Below, in pieces: positions 38,625-48,600 of a stretch of 64,000 nt of DNA. The number at the start of each line of letters is the position of its first letter. Positions within the stretch are counted from its first letter, which is position 1. The DNA comes from Nocardia asteroides (lineage in GTDB: Bacteria; Actinomycetota; Actinomycetes; Mycobacteriales; Mycobacteriaceae): NCBI RefSeq assembly GCF_021183625.1, contig NZ_CP089214.1, positions 3,782,001 through 3,846,000 on the forward strand. The letters are read 5' to 3'. The notes beneath the pieces are model-generated. The model was not told the DNA's origin, made no database searches, and saw only the letters and a list, made by a program, of their open reading frames with translations. A program made the position numbers and the translations under genes.

Positions 38625-40987
38625 AGGGTTTTCGCCCGGGTGGGCTTGGGGTCGGTGGTCGTCGCGGATGGGGTGGGATCGGTCACCGGTGCGGACGTGG
38701 AGGTTCCGGGTTCGGCAGGGGTGCCCGCGGGTGTCGCGGAGGTGGGGGCCGGGGCGCCGGGTTCGGCGACGGGGGCGGGGGCTGGCTCGATAGGGGCCGC
38801 CGCGGGCTGGGTGGGGAGACTCGGCCCGGAGGCGGGCTCGATGGGGGCCGCGGCGGGCTGAGTGGGGAGACTCGGCCCTGGGGCGGGCTCGATGGGGGCA
38901 GCGGCGGGCTGAGTGGGGAGACTCGGCTGGGTGGAGGTCGGCTCGGTTGCCGTCGTGGTGGCGGGGGTGGTGGTCGACGGCGTCGTCGTCGGCGGCTCGG
39001 TGGTGGGCTGCGGAGTGGTGACCGGGACCGTCGTCGTCGGCTGCGGGACGGTGGTCGGCTGCGGCTGCGGCACGCTGGTGATCGGCGCGCCGACCGGCAC
39101 CGACGGCAGGGGCGGGCGGGCGGCGTCCACCGGCGGCGCGGGTGCGGGCACCTCGCCCGCGGGCGGCGGGGCGAGCACGGGTTCGGTGCGGGCGCCGGGC
39201 ACCTCCACCGCGATCGGTGCGCCCGAGGCGGGCGCCGGGTCGGCGGGTGGAGCGGCTACGCCGGGCAGTTGCTGACCGGGCGAGGTGCCGGCGGGGCCGA
39301 TCACCGAGGTCGGTGCGGTGCCCGCCTCTTCACTCGGACCGTCCGGAGCGGCGAGCAGGAGGGTCGTGGTCAGCACCCCGGCGCCGAGCACGCCGAGCAC
39401 CACGGCCGCCGCCCGGACCGGAAGCGTTTTCGGCCGTGCCGGTTTCGGCGCGATGAGGATCGGGTCGCGCAGGGTCACCCGGCCACGCCCGACGGGTGGC
39501 GCCGAATCGGGTTCGGGCAGAACGGGGGTCGGCGCACCCGCGATCGGCGGCTCCGACCGCGGCTGCGAGTCCGCCGCAGCATCCTCCGCTGGCTTCGCGA
39601 GGGGGTCGGCTCCGTCCACAACAGCGGGCGGTACCGCCTTCGCGGCAGGGGAACTCGCCTCACCGGCCACAGGCAGGGCGGGAGGCAGCGCATCGTCCGC
39701 AAGCGCGGGCACCTCCTCGCCGGCGGGGTTCGAGACGCCATCGGCTCCCGCCGCCGGCTGCACTCCCGCCGTCGGCTGCACCCCCATCGCCGGTTGCACT
39801 CCCATCGCCGGCTGCGCTCCCGCCGTCGGCTGCACTCCCCTCGCCGACTGCACTCCCGCCGCCGGCTCCGCTACCGCCGTCGACTGCACCGGCTCATGCG
39901 CGAGTCCGGGCGTCTCCGCGACAGCGGAATCCACGGCTACCGGTGCGGATTCGGCAGAGTCACTGTCCGCGGCCGGGAGCGCGGGCGTTTTCACGAGACC
40001 GGCCTCGAGCTTCGACGCGCGCGCGGGCGACTCCGTCTCGTCCGCCGCCCCGAGCACCGGCGTCGCGACCCCGCGCACCACCAACCGCTCGGCCCCGGAC
40101 TCCGCCGACACCGGCGAGGGCGCAACAGACACCGGCACAGCGACCGGCTCGGAGACGAAATCCGCAGCCGCCTCCAGCGCGGCCCAGGCCGCAAGCGCGA
40201 ACTCCCCGGCACTGCCGAACCGCTCCTCCGGCTTCTTGGCCAGCGCCTTCGCGATCACCCGATCCAGGGCGGGCGGCACGTCGGCGACGAGCGTGCTCGG
40301 CCGCGGCGGTGCGTGGTTGAGGTGCGCGTTGATCTGCTCGGCGTGGCTGTCCCCGGGAAACGCCCTGCGCCCGGTGAGGCATTCGACCAGCACGCAGCCG
40401 AGCGAGTAGATGTCGCTGCGCGCCGTCGCCTCGCCGTCGAAGCGCTCCGGCGCCATGTAGGCGATGGTGCCGATGGCGACGCTGCCGGTGGTGAGGACGG
40501 TCCCGTCCCGCGGCCTGGCGATGCCGAAGTCGATGAGGTAGGCGAAGTCGTTGCGGCTGACCAGCACATTGCCCGGCTTGATGTCGCGGTGCACGAGGCC
40601 GGCGGCGTGCGCGGCGTCCACCGCCGAGGCGACCTGGCCGAGCAGGCGCACCGCCCGCTCCGGCGCCATCCGCCCGCCGTCGATGAGCAGCGCGGCGAGA
40701 TCGTCGCCGTCGATCAGCGCCATGTCGATGTAGAGCTGGTCGCCGACCCGGCCGAAGGAGTGGATGGCGACGACGTGCGGGTCGCTGAGCCGGGCCGCGA
40801 CCCGCGCCTCCCGCTCGAAGCGGCGGCGGTACTCCTCGTCGTCGGCGGCAGCGGCGGGGAGGAGTTTGAGCGCGACGAACCGCTCGGTCGGTGCGTGCCA
40901 GGCCTTCCAGACCCGCCCCATCCCGCCTCGACCGACTTCACGGTCGAGCCGATACTCGCCGAACCAGCGCTCCCCCGCCTCTGTCAT
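38621..40987 (-). CDS. Membrane-anchored Ser/Thr protein kinase with long repeat-rich tail
   Basis: 788 aa from ATG 40987. The kinase domain (10-275) is complete: GRGGMGRVW, HRDIKPGNVLV, LIDFGIA, APERFDG. A long Ala/Pro/Glu-rich juxtamembrane region contains six GVQPxA-like hexapeptides. One membrane helix (AAAVVLGVLGAGVLTTTLLLA) follows. The outer tail is Pro/Thr-rich and carries three 17-residue repeats SLPTQPAAAPIEPAP(G). Such extended tails may span the cell wall. It lies upstream of its paralogue and overlaps it by 4 bp. The N-terminal 270 residues of the two kinases are highly alike, indicating tandem duplication. Confidence 0.9.
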   Translation of the reverse strand: MTEAGERWFGEYRLDREVGRGGMGRVWKAWHAPTERFVALKLLPAAAADDEEYRRRFEREARVAARLSDPHVVAIHSFGRVGDQLYIDMALIDGDDLAALLIDGGRMAPERAVRLLGQVASAVDAAHAAGLVHRDIKPGNVLVSRNDFAYLIDFGIARPRDGTVLTTGSVAIGTIAYMAPERFDGEATARSDIYSLGCVLVECLTGRRAFPGDSHAEQINAHLNHAPPRPSTLVADVPPALDRVIAKALAKKPEERFGSAGEFALAAWAALEAAADFVSEPVAVPVSVAPSPVSAESGAERLVVRGVATPVLGAADETESPARASKLEAGLVKTPALPAADSDSAESAPVAVDSAVAETPGLAHEPVQSTAVAEPAAGVQSARGVQPTAGAQPAMGVQPAMGVQPTAGVQPAAGADGVSNPAGEEVPALADDALPPALPVAGEASSPAAKAVPPAVVDGADPLAKPAEDAAADSQPRSEPPIAGAPTPVLPEPDSAPPVGRGRVTLRDPILIAPKPARPKTLPVRAAAVVLGVLGAGVLTTTLLLAAPDGPSEEAGTAPTSVIGPAGTSPGQQLPGVAAPPADPAPASGAPIAVEVPGARTEPVLAPPPAGEVPAPAPPVDAARPPLPSVPVGAPITSVPQPQPTTVPQPTTTVPVTTPQPTTEPPTTTPSTTTPATTTATEPTSTQPSLPTQPAAAPIEPAPGPSLPTQPAAAPIEPASGPSLPTQPAAAPIEPAPAPVAEPGAPAPTSATPAGTPAEPGTSTSAPVTDPTPSATTTDPKPTRAKTL
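38786..38938 (-). repeat. Three 51-bp tandem repeats in the kinase tail
   Basis: Units start about 38786, 38837 and 38888, at a constant 51-bp period. They encode SLPTQPAAAPIEPAP-GP in the extracellular part of the second kinase. Copies are nearly identical, so this is a recent in-frame expansion. Confidence 0.8.
39745..39855 (-). repeat. 18-bp repeats encoding GVQPxA hexapeptides in the kinase juxtamembrane region
   Basis: About six units of 18 bp (minus strand GGAGTGCAGCCG-like) encode GVQSAR/GVQPTA/GAQPAM/GVQPAM/GVQPTA/GVQPAA. They lie on the cytoplasmic side of the predicted membrane helix. Confidence 0.65.
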
Positions 40988-41103
40988 TCCTTTTCAACCT
41001 GCCGATCGCCGTCGGCCCCCCGCGCGTGCGACGGGCCGCCCCCGATTGTTCCACGATCGGCCTGCCCGGTGCCCGCCGGATTCCGCCGGGCACCGGAACA
41101 AGA

Positions 41104-42675
41104 TCAGGACGAGAAGTCTTTCCGCAACTGCACCTTCACGACCTTGCCGCTGGCATTGCGCGGCAACTCCGCGACCACGACCAGGTCCTTCGGGTGCTTG
41201 TACCGCGCCAGGCTCTCGTTCAGGAACGGCTCCAGCTCCGCCAGCGTGAGCTCGGCATCCGCGTCGTGCAGCGCGACCACCGCGACCGGCACCTCGCCCC
41301 ACTTCTCGTGCGTGCGCCCGATCACCGCGGCCTCGCGGATCTTCGGGTGCGCGAAGAGCACGTTCTCCACCTCGGCGCAGTAGATGTTCTCGCCGCCCGA
41401 GATGATCATGTCCTTCTTGCGGTCGACCACCCAGACGAAGCCTTCTTCGTCCTGCTTGACCAGGTCACCGGAGTGGAACCAGCCGCCGGCGAAGGCGTCC
41501 GCGGTGGCCTCGGGCTTGTTCCAATAGCCCTGCATGAGGGTCGGGCCGCGGTAGACGATCTCGCCGACCTCGCCGGGGGCGACGTCGTTCATCTCGTCGT
41601 CTACCACGCGGGTCTGGATGGTCGGGATGGGCTTGCCCACCGACCCGAGCTTGCGCAGCGCGTCCCTGCCCTCCAGCACGCAGGTGATCGGCGACATCTC
41701 GGTCTGCCCGAAGACCGCGACGTTGGAGGCGTTCGGGAAGCACTCCGCCATCGCCTCCAGCACGCTGTTCGAGGCCGGGGCGGCGCCCCAGCTCAGCACC
41801 TCGAGCGCGGTCTTGCGCTCCTTGACGTCCGGCACCGCGCAGATCGCCTGCCACTGCGCGGGGACGCAGAACGCGGTGGTCGCGCCCTCGGCCTCGACCG
41901 CGTCCAGGAACTCGACCGGGTCGAAGGCGCCGAGCGGGTGCAGCACGGTCTTGGAGCCGAGCAGGAAGGCGGGCGCGAGGCTGCCGAGGCCGGCGATGTG
42001 GAACAGCGGCGAGGTGCAGAAGCCGACCGTGTCCGGGGTCGAGGAGAGCGCGCGGATACAGGTCAGCGCCTGCGCGTTCATGTTCGCGTAGGAGAGCACC
42101 GCGCCCTTCGGGCTGCCGGTGGTGCCCGAGGTGTACATGATCAGCGAGGGGGTGTCCTCGGGGATGTCGCGCGGCGTGTGCGCTTCGCCCTCCTCGGCGA
42201 GCGCGTCGGCGAAGTCGATCACGCCGTCACCGGAGGCGCCGTTGATCACGAACACCGACTCCAGCCCGGGCGCCTGCGCGCGCACCGCGACGGCGAGCGG
42301 CTGCAGCACACTGTCGGTGACGACGGCCTTGGCGCCGCTGTCGCTGACGATGTAGGCGACCTCGGGCGGGGTGAGCCGGAAGTTCACCGGCACCGCGATG
42401 GCGCCGAGCGCGTTGATGCCGAACACCGCCTCCAGGTACTCGGGGTAGTTCAGCGCCAGGATGAGCACCCGGTCGCCGAAGCCGACGCCGCGGCGGGCGA
42501 GCGCGTCCGCGAACCTGCCCGAGCGCTCGTGCAGCTGCCGCCAGGTGGTGTCGGCGCCCTTGAACCGGAGCGCCACCGCGTCCGGCCGCATCTGCGCGTG
42601 CGTCGCGAGCTGGTTGTTCCAGTGGTTGCGACGCGAGCGGATCGGCTCGTCCAGCGCCTGTGCACCTGTGGTCAT
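41104..42675 (-). CDS. Acyl-CoA synthetase (FadD-type AMP-forming ligase)
   Basis: 523 aa from ATG 42675 with GAGAGGAG upstream. AMP-binding motif LIMYTSGTTGSPKGAVLSY, then VFGQTEMSPITC, WFHSGDLVKQDEEGFVWVVDRKKDMIISGGENIY and the catalytic lysine region PRNASGKVVKVQLR are all present. The enzyme activates a carboxylic acid as acyl-AMP and transfers it to CoA. It lacks the insertion typical of FAALs, in contrast to the protein at 50729-52318. It is divergent from an FMN monooxygenase with 335 bp between them; the kinase genes follow 116 bp downstream. Confidence 0.9.
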   Translation of the reverse strand: MTTGAQALDEPIRSRRNHWNNQLATHAQMRPDAVALRFKGADTTWRQLHERSGRFADALARRGVGFGDRVLILALNYPEYLEAVFGINALGAIAVPVNFRLTPPEVAYIVSDSGAKAVVTDSVLQPLAVAVRAQAPGLESVFVINGASGDGVIDFADALAEEGEAHTPRDIPEDTPSLIMYTSGTTGSPKGAVLSYANMNAQALTCIRALSSTPDTVGFCTSPLFHIAGLGSLAPAFLLGSKTVLHPLGAFDPVEFLDAVEAEGATTAFCVPAQWQAICAVPDVKERKTALEVLSWGAAPASNSVLEAMAECFPNASNVAVFGQTEMSPITCVLEGRDALRKLGSVGKPIPTIQTRVVDDEMNDVAPGEVGEIVYRGPTLMQGYWNKPEATADAFAGGWFHSGDLVKQDEEGFVWVVDRKKDMIISGGENIYCAEVENVLFAHPKIREAAVIGRTHEKWGEVPVAVVALHDADAELTLAELEPFLNESLARYKHPKDLVVVAELPRNASGKVVKVQLRKDFSS

Positions 42676-43985
<1,310 letters not shown>

Positions 43986-43988
43986 GAC

Positions 43989-44022
43989 GTCGCCGCCGCG
44001 AACGGCGAAAAGCGGTGGCGAC
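43989..44022. terminator. Hairpin between convergent FMN monooxygenase and MBL genes
   Basis: GTCGCCGCCGC (43989-43999) pairs with GCGGTGGCGAC (44012-44022) with one G-U pair, starting 4 bp after the stop. The remaining 170 bp to the MBL stop hold no gene; GGCACCGCGCGA is repeated directly near 44080-44110. Confidence 0.55.
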
Positions 44023-44195
44023 CTGGGTGCCGCGCAGGGGCGGCGAGCCACTGTCCCTGTGCGGTACCCGCATTCGCTCCGGCACCGCGCGAGTTCCTCG
44101 GCACCGCGCGATCGGATGCCGCCCGGCGGAGCGGCCTCCGCGCCGAGCGCGACCGGACCGAACGGGTTCGAGGGGCGGGGTGTGCGGGCAGCGCG

Positions 44196-45155
44196 TCAGC
44201 GCCGGGGGTTTCGCGCGGCGCGGGCCGTGACGGCGGCGTGGTCGTGGGCGGCGATGAGCTCGATACCGTCGGGGAGCGCGTGCAGGCGGTGGATGGTGGC
44301 GAAGGCGGCATCCCGGTCGGCGTCGAAGAGCCGGCCCGGCATGGGGGCCTTCTCGCGCAGCGTGTCGACCTGGAGTTTGCTCCAGACCGCGTCGCCGGCG
44401 AGCAGCACCCGGGTGCCGTCGTCCACCGCGAGCAGGACGCCGACGCTGCCCGGGGTGTGGCCGTGCAGGTCGAGCAGCAGCACTGAACCGTCGCCGAAGA
44501 GGTCGTGGCTGCGCGGGAAGCCGAAGACCGGCGGGCCGTCCAGCTCGAGGGGCTCGGTGGTGCGATTCCGCAGTGGGCCGCGGGCGACGCCGATCGGAGC
44601 GCGCGGACCGGCCAGCGCCCAGTCCCGCTCCACCGCGGGCAACCGCACCGGCACCCGATCGGGCAGCTCGAGCAGCCCGGAGACGTGGTCCCAGTGCAGG
44701 TGGGTGGGGAGCACGAACTCGATCGAGTCCACCGCGACGTCCCGCGCCGCCAGCGCGTCGGCCAGGCCGAGCACCGGCCGCTCCGGGGCGACCAGCAGCG
44801 GCACCGGGAAGGGCAGCTCGGGCAGCACCCGCTCGTGTACGCCGGAGCAGAGCGCCGGGTCGATCAGGAACCGCGCCTTCGGGTGCTCGACCAGGAAACT
44901 GCCCATGACCAGCGTCATCCGGCCGAGTTCGCGGGTGCCCTCGGCGACGATGGTGGTCGGGGCGTGCATGGTGGCCTGGGTGAGCACGGTCAGCGCGACG
45001 GTCGCCCGCGCGGGCGGCGGGTCGGCGATTCGCAGCGCGGCCAGCAGCGCGGTGTCCGGTTTGCGGGGGCGGAGCAGCCGCCCCGGGGTCGCGGCCAGTG
45101 CGGCGCAGCAGCGCAGCAGGGTCGGCACCGTCGCGGTGCGGTCGTCTCCCGGCAT
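44196..45155 (-). CDS. MBL-fold metallo-hydrolase
   Basis: 319 aa from ATG 45155; a longer frame to 45302 has an Arg-rich extension and no ribosome site. The metal motif is LPTHLHWDH (HxHxDH), with later ligands in LLLDLHGHTPGS and LLAGDAVW. Members of this branch include lactonases and other small hydrolases. A hydrophobic N-terminal part without a clear signal peptide precedes the metal domain. It is divergent from the PKS operon with 214 bp between starts, so lipid or lactone hydrolysis connected to the PKS product is possible but unproven. Confidence 0.82.
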   Translation of the reverse strand: MPGDDRTATVPTLLRCCAALAATPGRLLRPRKPDTALLAALRIADPPPARATVALTVLTQATMHAPTTIVAEGTRELGRMTLVMGSFLVEHPKARFLIDPALCSGVHERVLPELPFPVPLLVAPERPVLGLADALAARDVAVDSIEFVLPTHLHWDHVSGLLELPDRVPVRLPAVERDWALAGPRAPIGVARGPLRNRTTEPLELDGPPVFGFPRSHDLFGDGSVLLLDLHGHTPGSVGVLLAVDDGTRVLLAGDAVWSKLQVDTLREKAPMPGRLFDADRDAAFATIHRLHALPDGIELIAAHDHAAVTARAARNPRR

Positions 45156-45319
45156 GGGGTCACTGTAGCGACGCAGGGGCCGCGCGGATGTCGTCCGGCC
45201 GCGCGCTTGCGCGGCACCGCGGATCGCGCACCGCCCGCGCGCTGACCCTTCGCCGCCCCGGTCTGCGGGCGACGCTCTGAAATACCCAGCTGCGCAGCGC
45301 ATTCGCTACTTTCCTCGGG

Positions 45320-45325
45320 CATAAT
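45320..45325 (+). promoter_or_regulatory. Candidate -10 box of the ACP-PKS-FAAL operon
   Basis: CATAAT sits 45 bp before the ACP start codon in an otherwise GC-rich stretch. A suitable -35 is not obvious (TTCGCT, spacing about 14). Rest of the 45156-45369 gap holds no gene. Confidence 0.3.
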
Positions 45326-45369
45326 CGGCGGGGGATTCCCGGCCGCGAGCCGGGCAGAGGGAGGTCGCG

Positions 45370-45630
45370 ATGCGCGCCGGGGTACCCGAGGGAAGGGCCG
45401 CACGGCGGGCGGCCTGCACGGCCGCGGCGGTCGCGGCGATCACCGACCTGCTCCCGGCCGACGCGGGGCCGGTCTCGACCACCGTGCCCTTCACCGACCT
45501 CGGGCTGAACTCCACCCAGCTGGCCCGGCTCACCGGCGCGCTGGAGGACGCGCTCGGCGTGGCGATTCCGCTCGTCGCGCTGTACGACCACGCCAGCATC
45601 GAGCAACTGGTCGAGCACCTCACCGCATGA
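45370..45630 (+). CDS. Stand-alone acyl carrier protein of the PKS locus
   Basis: 86 aa with GGGAGG before ATG 45370. VPFTDLGLNSTQLARLTGALEDALGVAIPLVALYDHASI fits the ACP family, with the phosphopantetheine serine in GLNSTQ (usually DSL/NSV). Its stop overlaps the PKS start (ATGA). A discrete ACP before a PKS, with a FAAL downstream, suggests that the FAAL loads a fatty acid onto this ACP as starter unit (inference from known FAAL-PKS pairs). Confidence 0.88.
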   Translation: MRAGVPEGRAARRAACTAAAVAAITDLLPADAGPVSTTVPFTDLGLNSTQLARLTGALEDALGVAIPLVALYDHASIEQLVEHLTA

Positions 45631-48600
45631 CCCCGATCTCGATCGTCGGCATCGGCTGCCGCCTCCCCGGCGCGGACGGCCCCGCGGACTTCTGGCGGCT
45701 GCTGTCCACCGGGCTGGACGCCACCGGCGCGCCGCCGCCGGACCGCCCGCTCACCAGGCGCGGCGGCTACCTGCGCGGCATCGACCGCTTCGACAATGCC
45801 CGCTTCGGCATCCCGGACCGCGAGGCGGCGGTGATGGACCCGCAGCAGCGGCTCGCGCTGGAGGTGACCACCGAGGCGCTGGATGACGCCGGGATCGGCC
45901 ACCGGGCAACGGGTTCCGGCGCCGCGGTGCTCTTCGGGGCCTGCACCTTCGACCACGGCATCGCGGTGCTCGGCGCGGGCGGGCACGATGCCCCGTTCGC
46001 GGTCACCGGGTCGGCGCTCAGCATCGTCGCCAACCGGATCTCCTACGCGCTCGACCTGCACGGGCCGAGCCTGGTGCTGGACAGCGCCTGCTCCTCCTCG
46101 CTGGCCGCCGTCGACCTGGCGGTGCGGCTGCTCGCCGACCCGGAGGTGCCGTTCGCGGTGGTCGGCGGGGTGAACCTGGTGCTGCTGCCGCACACCTCGG
46201 AGTACCTGGCCGACGGCGGTTTCCTGGCGCCGGACGGGCGGTGCAAGCCCTTCGACGCGGCCGCCGACGGGTACACCAGGAGCGACGGCTGCGCGGTCGT
46301 CGTGCTGCAGCGCACCGCCGACGCGGTGGCCTCGGGGGCGCGGATCTACGCCGAGGTCGCCGGCAGCGCGGTCGGCTCGGACGGGCGCTCCAACGGGCTC
46401 TACGCGCCGAGCGGGAAGGCGCAGCAGGAGGTCGTGCGGGCGGCGTGGCTACGGGCCGGGGTGGAGCCGCGGCGGGCCAGGTACCTGGAGTGTCACGGCA
46501 CCGGGACGCCGCTCGGCGACGCGGTGGAGGTCGGGGCGCTGGCCGCGGTGCTCGGCGGGGCGCCCGTGTGGCTGGGGTCGGTGAAGTCGAATGTCGGGCA
46601 TCTGGAGGCGGCGGCGGGGGTCACCGGGCTGATCAAGACGGCGCTCGCCGTCCGGCACGGGGTGATCCCGCCGACGCTGCACGTGCGCACGCCGAACCCG
46701 CTGCTGCGGCTGGCCGAGCACGGGCTGCGGCCCGCCGTGCGCGCGGTGGACTGGTCGGCGGTGCCGCCGGGTGAGCGGTGGGCCGGGGTGAGCTCGTTCG
46801 GCTTCGGGGGGACGAACGCGCACGTCGTGCTGCACGGGGTGGCCGAAACCGAGCCGGTGCGCGCGGCCGGGCCGGTGCTGATTCCGCTGAGCGGGCGGGA
46901 TGCGGAGGAGGTGCGGCAGCGGGCGGCGGCCGTCGCCGACGAACTCGCGGCGGGGCAGTCGCCTTGCGCGGGTGCGGACTCGCCCGCGGCGGATTCGACG
47001 GTGCAGCCGGATGCGGGCGGCTCCGCGACGCTGCCGGATGCGGGCGGCTCCACGGCGCAGCCGGATGCGGGCGGCTTCACGGCGCAGCTACATGCGGGCG
47101 GCTCCACGGCGCAGCCGGATGCGGGCGGCTCGGCGGAGCGGCCCGGCATCGCGCGGGTCGCGGCACTGGCAGCGGCCGAGGCCCGCAGGCTGCCCGAACC
47201 CGCCCGCGCGGCGGTGCTCGCCGCCGACGCGGAGACGGCGATCGAGCGGCTGCGCGCGCTCGCCCGATCCCGGGAGCTGCCCGGCGTTCTCGGGCCGGGC
47301 ACGCCGGTACCCGGCGGAGTCCTCTTCGTCTTCTCCGGCCAGGGCGGCCAGTTCGCCGGCATGGGCGATGCGCTCGCGGCCCGCTTCCCCGCCTTCGCCG
47401 CCGGCCTCGCCGAAGCGACCGACGCCGTGGTCGCGGCGGGCGGCCCGGCGGTCTGGACGCCGGACGGCGGCTTCGTGACCGACGAGGCCACGGCCATCGT
47501 GCAACCGGCGCTCTTCGTCTACCAGATCGGCATGCTGCGGCTGCTGACGCACTGGGGCGTCCGGCCGGACGCGGTCACCGGGCACAGCCTCGGCGAGGTC
47601 GCGGCCGCGGTGGCCGCGGGCGCGCTCGCGCTCGGCGATGCCGCGCTGGTCGCGGTGGCGCGCGGCGCCCTGCTCGGCCGGCTCGACGGCCACGGCGCCA
47701 TGGCCGTGCTGGAGGCCGAGCTGCCGGTCGCGGAGACACTGGTGGAGCCGGTCGCGGCGGAGGTGGCGGTGGCCGCGGTGAACGGCCCGCGCTCGGTGGT
47801 GATCTCCGGATCCCGCCGCTACGTGGACATCCTGCTGCGCCGGGCGAAGCGGCGCGGGCTGTTCGCGCGCCCGGTCGCGGTGCGCTTCGCGGCGCACAGC
47901 CCGCAGGTGGCGCCGGTGCTGCCGGAGCTGCGCGCGGCGCTGGCCGGGATCGAGCCCCTGGTACCCCGGCTCCCGCTCTACTCCACCGCGCGGGCGGGCA
48001 AGACCGTCGGCACCGCCGACACCGATGCCGGGTACTGGGCCGAGAACGCCTTCGGCACGGTTCATCTCGGCGCGGCGCTGGAGCGGGCTGGCGCGGACGG
48101 TTTCGGCACCGCGCTGGAGATCGCCCCGCACCCGGTGCTGCTGTCCGCCATCCGCGACACCCCGGCCTTCGCCGACAGCGCGCACGCCACCGCGAACCGC
48201 GACGACGAGGTCGCGGCGCTGCTGGAGTGCCTCGGCGCGCTGCACGTGGCCGGCCGGGCGCCGGACTGGTCCGCGCTCGGCCCGCTCACCGAGCCGCCGC
48301 CGCGCCGCCGCTGGCAGCGCCACCGCTTCCCGCTGCTGGTGCCGGCACCGCCCGCGCTCACCGAGGCGGCCTTCCCGGCCGACGACCCCACCGATCACGT
48401 GGTGGCGGGGGTGCCGCTGATTCCGGCGGTGTACTGGCTGCTGCGGCTGCTGCACGCGGCGCGCGCCAGGTCGGGGGCGTCGGCGGTGCGCGGTTTCGCG
48501 GTGCACGAGCTCACCCGCTCGGATGCTGTGCCCGCCGTCACCTACCGGGAGGAGGCAGGCGGGCCCGGGCTGCGGGCGGGGGTCACGGGTTCCTCGGCGC

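Noticed and set aside
38786-38938. Regular 51-bp repeats as a possible CRISPR array
   Set aside because: No spacers between copies; the repeats are coding and adjacent to one another.
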